NCBI GenBank assembly: GCA_947452555.1
Contig: CANGDH010000002.1
Span: 62,001 to 126,000, forward strand
Source: Bacteroidota bacterium
GTDB taxonomy: Bacteria > Bacteroidota > Bacteroidia > Chitinophagales > Chitinophagaceae
DNA length: 64,000 bases
Reading direction: 5' to 3'
The notes under the pieces are model-generated. The model ran no database searches and was not told the origin of the DNA. It saw only the letters and a list, made by a program, of their open reading frames with translations. Both the position numbers and the translations under genes were made by a program. Each line of letters begins with the position of its first letter. The stretch's first letter is position 1. Positions 59,652 to 64,000 of the stretch are shown piece by piece.

Positions 59652-60017
59652 ATGAAAACAACTAAAATTATTTATTGGATTTCAACAGGTATCATTTGCC
59701 TATTCTCATTAGGCGCTTTAGGAATGAATAGCCAAATGGCTATTGATGGAACTGCACACGTACTAATTCCTAGGTATTTAGGATTAGAAGTAAGTATTGG
59801 TCAGTTAATTGGATTGGTTTTGTTAATTGTACCAGCAGTTCCTGCCCGATTTAAAGAATGGGCTTATGTGGGTTTTGGTATCATGTATATTACTGCAGCT
59901 AATGCACATATAGCTGTAAAAGACCCTGCTACTAATACGATTATGGCTATTGTATTTTTTGGTATTTTACTGATATCCTATATTAGCTTTCATAAAATAC
60001 AAGATGCAAAAAAATAA
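59652..60017 (+). CDS. DoxX-like small membrane protein
   Basis: This 121-residue protein has four membrane helices and matches the DoxX-like family. IYWISTGIICLFSLGALGM opens it, and RYLGLEVSIGQLIGLVLLIVPAVPARFKEWAYVGFGIMYITAANAHI is typical of the second and third helices. DoxX relatives are membrane proteins of mostly unknown function, some linked to redox processes. It is the second gene of an operon with the esterase. A strong terminator follows. Confidence 0.85.
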   Translation: MKTTKIIYWISTGIICLFSLGALGMNSQMAIDGTAHVLIPRYLGLEVSIGQLIGLVLLIVPAVPARFKEWAYVGFGIMYITAANAHIAVKDPATNTIMAIVFFGILLISYISFHKIQDAKK

Positions 60018-60052
60018 ATTGTTTACACTTCGTTATTAAATACAACTTGCTC

Positions 60053-60093
60053 TAATAAAAAAAGGTCATCAATTGATGACCTTTTTTTATTAA
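60053..60093. terminator. bidirectional terminator
   Basis: A near-perfect palindrome, AAAAAAAGGTCATCAATTGATGACCTTTTTTT, lies between the convergent DoxX-like gene (ends 60017) and serine hydrolase gene (ends 60122), with long A and T runs for both strands. Confidence 0.93.
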
Positions 60094-60121
60094 TTATACA
60101 CTATATCAATAATTAAGAAAT

Positions 60122-61342
60122 TTATTTTTTGCCTGGAATCGCAGTTAATAATTTTTTTAAGAACCCATCAATGGCGTCGTTTTCAATCCACCTAACTACT
60201 GCCACAATATCATTTTCCGAATCCACATAAATCATATTAGTTCCATTTCCGATATGCGCATAAGCAGTTGCTGGCGCAGACGGATATAATTTCTTATTAG
60301 TATTTAAAAAATAATTCATGAATCCATATTGCTCATTGGCTTTTGTTGGGGTGGTAGATTTTTGAACCCAATCTTCTGGAATTAATTGTTTGCCATCCCA
60401 GTTTCCTTTTCTTAAAGTTAATAGCCCAAACCTTCCCAAATCATAAGCATTCATAAATATGCCGCCTCCAAAATGTCCACCACCACTAACAGACTGCATT
60501 ATTTTTCCGTCCAATACAATCCACGCATTATGATAGCCTGTCCAAAGCCAAGTATTGGATGCTCCAATAGGATTCATAATTTGTTCCCTTAAAACTTCTG
60601 GCAAGGGTTTATGCCATACGGTAGTAGCAGCTAAGGCCAATGCATTTACCCTTGTATCATTATATTTATAAGTAGTGCCAGGTTCATTTCGTTTTCTGGT
60701 CAACCATTCTGCAGGCTTATCACTAGGCCTGTCTGCCCAATCTGGCTTACCCCATAATTCTCCTTCCCAATCGCTTGTCTGTCTTAAAAGATGGTCCCAG
60801 GTAATTTTCCTATTATGTGCTGTTTCAAATGGATAGATAAAAGATTTTTTAGTAATTACAGAACCCTGGCTTGTTTCTGGCCCATCATTAAATACCTCTA
60901 CAGGAGGCAAATAAGGATATACTAAATCATTCACTGAATGTATTAAACCTTTTTGAACTGCCAAACCCACTACAGTGGATACCATACTCTTGGTTACACT
61001 ATTAACCATTTCCACCGCATTGGGATTCCCCCAGCTAGCAATGATATAACCTTTATAAATAATAATGCCTGTAGCAGCACCCCTTTCCCCCATGGGACCT
61101 ACTGGGTCAGAAAATGGTTCTTTCCCAAATTGCATAGCTTGAGTTAGCCATAAATTTTTGGGCGCTTTTGTTTCATTCGCAATTGCAAAACTAATTGCCT
61201 CTTGTATTTTATTAGAGTCAATCGCAAAATAAGCTGGAGATTTCACGTCCCATTGTCCCGATATAGGATAATAATTATTTTGCTGCGCATTTGATATAGT
61301 GAGTGTAAAAACACAAAGTAGGGTGAAAATTATTTTATTCAT
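60122..61342 (-). CDS. secreted serine hydrolase, beta-lactamase/esterase class C-like
   Basis: This 406-residue exported protein (signal peptide about 1-20, ending SNAQ) has the class C beta-lactamase/DD-peptidase fold. The nucleophile Ser115 and Lys118 lie in NSVTKSM. The tyrosine-asparagine pair YND (about 227-229) matches the second catalytic motif, and the closing YAHIGNGTNMIYVDSENDIVAVVRW holds the third motif region. Such enzymes act as esterases, D-aminopeptidases or penicillin-binding-like hydrolases; true beta-lactamase activity is not implied. It lies 40 bases after the M28 peptidase gene on the same strand, so the two may share a message. Confidence 0.88.
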   Translation of the reverse strand: MNKIIFTLLCVFTLTISNAQQNNYYPISGQWDVKSPAYFAIDSNKIQEAISFAIANETKAPKNLWLTQAMQFGKEPFSDPVGPMGERGAATGIIIYKGYIIASWGNPNAVEMVNSVTKSMVSTVVGLAVQKGLIHSVNDLVYPYLPPVEVFNDGPETSQGSVITKKSFIYPFETAHNRKITWDHLLRQTSDWEGELWGKPDWADRPSDKPAEWLTRKRNEPGTTYKYNDTRVNALALAATTVWHKPLPEVLREQIMNPIGASNTWLWTGYHNAWIVLDGKIMQSVSGGGHFGGGIFMNAYDLGRFGLLTLRKGNWDGKQLIPEDWVQKSTTPTKANEQYGFMNYFLNTNKKLYPSAPATAYAHIGNGTNMIYVDSENDIVAVVRWIENDAIDGFLKKLLTAIPGKK

Positions 61343-61382
61343 ATTCTGATATTAATTATTAAAGTAGATTAAATTTTACGCG

Positions 61383-62678
61383 TTATTTTAACAATGTAGT
61401 ATCTACTCTTGTTGGCGTGTCCTTGCCTGAAACAATGGACTGTGAACTTAATGCAATGGCTTTTATAATTTCAGTCATATTGTCCATGTCAATCGTTTCA
61501 AACTGATCACTTGGTTTATGATAATTAGGCTCATTGTCCATTTTAGAAGTGGAAATGGTATGTGCAGGAACTCCAAGTTTAGCAAGTGTTGCATTGTCCG
61601 ATCTGTAAAATAAATTTTGATCAGGATAAGGGTCAGGGTAAAACTGAAAAGCAGATCCTGCCAAGTTTTTTTGTAAAATGGCACCCATATCGGTTTTTTC
61701 AAATCCAGTAATATATGCACTATTCTTTCCCCATTTACTTTCCGTACCAATCATTTCTAAATTAAACATCGCCTTAACTGTCAATGGATCAAATTGTTTA
61801 GAGAAATATTTAGCACCAAAGCCTCCAGACTCTTCTGCTGTAAAAGCAACAAAGACAATGGTTCTCGCATTATTATTTAATTGTTTAAAATACTTTGAAA
61901 GTATAATCATAGCAGTAGTTCCAGCTGCGTCGTCATTTGCACCATTAAATAAAGAGTCGCCATTTTCTGCCTTTTTCCCATTAATACCTAGGTGATCATA
62001 ATGTCCGGAAAATATTACATATTCATTAGGTAATGATTTTCCTGGAATTACAGCAACCACATTTGATAAAGGAAGTTTAGTAATAGTATGGACTGCCTGA
62101 ATAGTAAATTTTGCAGGAATAGTATTAGTTAGAATATAAATCACATTAGTCTGTTCTTCAGATAAGTTTTGTTTGAACTGAGCAATTCTTAAAAAATTAG
62201 GAGCGAAAATTTCATCTACTAACACAATATAATTCTTATGCGCGTTTAAATATTTATAAGCGGCTCCAAAAAGATTGTCGGTTTTTTGAATATTGACTAT
62301 TTCATAATTGCTTTGTTCATTTATTTCTAAACTGGATTGAGTGGTAATCACTACCACTTGCTTAGGGTCAATAGTGATATTGTCTAATACACAATTAAGT
62401 GATACATATTTGGGTTTTATCATTGAGAAAGTTTGCAAGTAAGTATTGGTATTCTTAAATTTTGCAAGTCCGGCTGACGCAAATTCATTAGAAATAAAGT
62501 CAGCCGCTTTTTCAATCCCTTTACTAAAAGTTTGACGTCCCTCTAATTCATCTGAAGCTAAATATTTTTCGATACGTGCAGCTTCGCTTTTACTAATTAA
62601 AGTGTTTGCGTTTTGTGCAAACGATGCAACGGAAAACAATACGATACAAAGCGAGGAAGAGATAAATATTTTTTTCAT
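61383..62678 (-). CDS. secreted M28-family zinc aminopeptidase
   Basis: This 431-residue exported metallopeptidase (signal peptide about 1-21, ending SFAQ) has the two-zinc M28 catalytic core in its C-terminal half. Ligand motifs are FSGHYDHLG (His and Asp), NGANDDAAGTTAMI (bridging Asp), FTAEESGGFGAKYF (catalytic Glu-Glu), LEMIG and the final His in EPNYHKPSDQ. The N-terminal part (about 25-215) carries an insertion like a PA domain. It probably trims peptides in the periplasm or outside. It is first in a likely two-gene unit with the serine hydrolase. Confidence 0.9.
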   Translation of the reverse strand: MKKIFISSSLCIVLFSVASFAQNANTLISKSEAARIEKYLASDELEGRQTFSKGIEKAADFISNEFASAGLAKFKNTNTYLQTFSMIKPKYVSLNCVLDNITIDPKQVVVITTQSSLEINEQSNYEIVNIQKTDNLFGAAYKYLNAHKNYIVLVDEIFAPNFLRIAQFKQNLSEEQTNVIYILTNTIPAKFTIQAVHTITKLPLSNVVAVIPGKSLPNEYVIFSGHYDHLGINGKKAENGDSLFNGANDDAAGTTAMIILSKYFKQLNNNARTIVFVAFTAEESGGFGAKYFSKQFDPLTVKAMFNLEMIGTESKWGKNSAYITGFEKTDMGAILQKNLAGSAFQFYPDPYPDQNLFYRSDNATLAKLGVPAHTISTSKMDNEPNYHKPSDQFETIDMDNMTEIIKAIALSSQSIVSGKDTPTRVDTTLLK

Positions 62679-62811
62679 GATATAGTTATAAAATTGAAGT
62701 TTAAAGATAAAACCAAAATAAAGTTAAACATGGAATCAAATCAAGTAAAATTAAATAATATATAAGAGGTATTAAACTTAGTATACATTAGAATGTCTAA
62801 ATTAGCATAGC

Positions 62812-63354
62812 ATGCAAAGTGACCAAGATATCATCATACAATTTCAGTCTTCTATACAAAAAGAGCAAGCTTTTACACAATTAGTGAAAAAGCATCAGAC
62901 TAAAATGTACTATCAAATAAAAAAAATGGTAACCGAACATGCTGACGCGGATGATATCGCACAAACTGTTTGGATTAAAATTTGGAATAAGCTAGATAGC
63001 TTTAAAATGGAGAGCGAGTTTAGCACTTGGCTATTTAGGATTGCGTATAACGAGACCGTCAATTTTATCAATAAACAGAAAAAATATGATGGGCATGTCA
63101 ATATAGACGAACAAAATCAATCCAATACCTCGTCAAGTACAACGGGAGATACTCAGAGTACTAAAATACAGATAAAACTAGAGCATTCAATTATGCAATT
63201 GCCTGAAAAACAAAGAGTTGTATTTATGTTACGCTACTATGAGGAATTTAATTATGAAAAAATAGCTTCCATTACTGGTACTACGGTTGGTGGAGCCAAG
63301 GCCAATTATCATCAAGCAGTGAAAAAAATGCAAGAATTACTAAAGCAGGATTAA
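62812..63354 (+). CDS. ECF-family RNA polymerase sigma factor
   Basis: This 180-residue sigma factor has region 2 (about 22-95), with FTQLVKKHQTKMYYQIKKMVTEHADADDIAQTVWIKIWNKL and STWLFRIAYNETVNFINKQ. Region 4 (about 125-178) has LPEKQRVVFMLRYYEEFNYEKIASITGTTVGGAKANYHQAVKKM. It drives transcription of a stress or envelope regulon. The next gene, 33 bases on, encodes a single-TM protein likely to hold it inactive at the membrane. A third, exported proline-rich product follows. No SusC-type anti-sigma (FecR) partner is present, so this is not the FecI-FecR type. Confidence 0.92.
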   Translation: MQSDQDIIIQFQSSIQKEQAFTQLVKKHQTKMYYQIKKMVTEHADADDIAQTVWIKIWNKLDSFKMESEFSTWLFRIAYNETVNFINKQKKYDGHVNIDEQNQSNTSSSTTGDTQSTKIQIKLEHSIMQLPEKQRVVFMLRYYEEFNYEKIASITGTTVGGAKANYHQAVKKMQELLKQD

Positions 63355-63387
63355 ACCTATAAATCAATAAATTGTCAAAATAAGGTT

Positions 63388-63825
63388 ATGAAAAATGATA
63401 CCATAGTTAGCACATTAGAGGAAGAGAAGGCATTATTGGAGCAACTGCTTTCAAAGGAAGCATTGAGTGAATTTGACGCCCATGTTAAAGAAGTTCCTGC
63501 TGGATATTTTGAACAATTCCCCGATGCTATCTTGCTAAAAATTAAAGCTGCTAAAAAGCCAACATCTGCAAAATTGTTTACCATCGGCAGCATATCTATG
63601 GCGGCAGCGGTTTTATTAATTATAGCTAGCACTTTCATTTTTGTTCAAAGAAATAAAACAGATAGTCAAATCGCAACTATTGCAATTCATGAGATTCCAA
63701 CTTCAGAGATGGAGGCTTATGTTAATAATAATGAATGGATTGCTGAAGTAGACATTCAAACTGAAATTAACAAAATTGAAACAAACCTTGAAACTAGTTC
63801 TTTGTCAAAAGACAGTATCAATTAA
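63388..63825 (+). CDS. single-TM protein, probable anti-sigma partner
   Basis: This 145-residue protein has a charged cytoplasmic N-terminal part (about 1-65). VPAGYFEQFPDAILLKIKA resembles the VPxGYFExFP segment seen in many Bacteroidota sigma-partner proteins. One membrane helix (about 68-90) and an acidic periplasmic tail follow. There is no clear zinc-binding HxxxCxxC anti-sigma motif. Its place directly after the ECF sigma gene (33 bases) suggests it sequesters that sigma factor; this rests on context. The proline-rich exported gene begins ten bases after it. Confidence 0.75.
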   Translation: MKNDTIVSTLEEEKALLEQLLSKEALSEFDAHVKEVPAGYFEQFPDAILLKIKAAKKPTSAKLFTIGSISMAAAVLLIIASTFIFVQRNKTDSQIATIAIHEIPTSEMEAYVNNNEWIAEVDIQTEINKIETNLETSSLSKDSIN

Positions 63826-63834
63826 AATTTATTT

Positions 63835-64000
63835 ATGAAAAAAATAGTAGCAATCGCTTTTGCAGGCTTATTATTTATTGCAGGCAACGCAACAGCGCAA
63901 GGACCTGATAGATTGGGAAGACCTCCTCATCCCCCAAGAATGGGTGACGACAGGCCTCCTAGACAAGGCGAAGATAGACCCCCAAGATTAGACGACGACA
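63835..64000 (+). CDS. exported proline/arginine/aspartate-rich protein, cut by the window end
   Basis: The first 55 codons are visible. A signal peptide (about 1-22, ending ATAQ) is followed by a repetitive region, with RPPHPPRM, DDRPPRQ and EDRPPRL units about every ten residues, before the window stops. It is the third gene of the ECF sigma operon. The repeat composition fits a small stress-induced envelope protein, but the family cannot be named from the part seen. The rest of the gene lies beyond position 64000. Confidence 0.7.
   Translation, partial: MKKIVAIAFAGLLFIAGNATAQGPDRLGRPPHPPRMGDDRPPRQGEDRPPRLDDD

Noticed and set aside
1..64000. tRNA, rRNA, CRISPR, insertion sequence, integrase or phage genes
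   Set aside because: No cloverleaf-like sequence, repeat-spacer array, transposase or integrase motif was found on reading both strands by eye; a tRNA or CRISPR program could still find something weak.

Overview
The window is AT-rich and reads as the chromosome of a Bacteroidota bacterium, most likely a Chitinophagaceae-type lineage (inference from gene content, no phylogeny run). The support is a SusC/SusD pair, OMP_b-brl_3 and GLPGLI-type proteins, DUF1080, DUF5777 and DUF1684 families, and many Sec- or lipoprotein-signalled hydrolases. Start codons are preceded by A-rich stretches rather than Shine-Dalgarno motifs, and several genes have the Bacteroidota -7 promoter motif TAnnTTTG. No rRNA, tRNA, transposase, phage gene or CRISPR array was seen.

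Region 1 (1-10.2 kb, all minus strand): the start of a truncated gene, a secreted D-aminoacylase-like amidohydrolase, a DUF47/PiT phosphate uptake pair, an unknown secreted protein, and a SusD/SusC outer-membrane uptake pair behind the only gene-free stretch over 300 bases. Region 2 (10.2-21.8 kb): a DUF421 membrane protein, a family 2 glycosyltransferase, a degenerate UbiA-like protein, a DUF1080 protein, a sulfur/metal-flavoured cluster (HMA protein, DUF2892 protein, CoA-disulfide reductase fused to rhodanese), a beta-propeller/phosphoesterase fusion, an esterase and an SDR dehydrogenase. Region 3 (20.7-29.4 kb, minus): an OmpR-type two-component system followed by a CzcCBA-type RND efflux operon that ends in a YncE-like beta-propeller. 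Three 11-bp-spaced repeats between the kinase gene and the efflux operon look like the regulator's binding site. A sodium/sugar symporter gene (29.5-31.2 kb) lies upstream.

Region 4 (31.3-38.0 kb, minus) is the most unusual part. It is a redox cluster with a periplasmic EB_dh-type haem protein, a CxxxxCH lipoprotein, a DUF5777 outer-membrane barrel, a monohaem cytochrome c, a small twin-arginine protein, a Tat-exported four-cluster ferredoxin, an NrfD/PsrC quinol subunit and a membrane-anchored two-domain protein. No molybdopterin catalytic subunit is present. The small Tat protein resembles the N-terminal segment of the neighbouring ferredoxin. This could be a quinone-to-periplasm or quinone-to-surface electron conduit (inference).

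Region 5 (38-47.6 kb): a DUF4442 thioesterase-like protein, a single-TM putative sensor with a kelch-like ectodomain, a stand-alone CBM48 domain, a TonB-dependent receptor, a second TonB-type barrel paired with a GLPGLI protein, and a Tat-exported sugar-phosphate isomerase family protein. Region 6 (47.7-54.8 kb): two penicillin-amidase-family acylases bracketing a LuxR-type regulator, a DUF1080 protein, a YwaF-like membrane protein and a small HAD protein. Region 7 (54.9-64 kb): a nucleotide-sugar dehydrogenase, a DUF1684 protein, an S41 protease, an esterase, a DoxX-like protein, a serine hydrolase, an M28 peptidase, and an ECF sigma factor operon with a single-TM partner and a proline-rich exported protein cut by the window end. 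Most transcription units end in clear hairpin terminators, listed individually.
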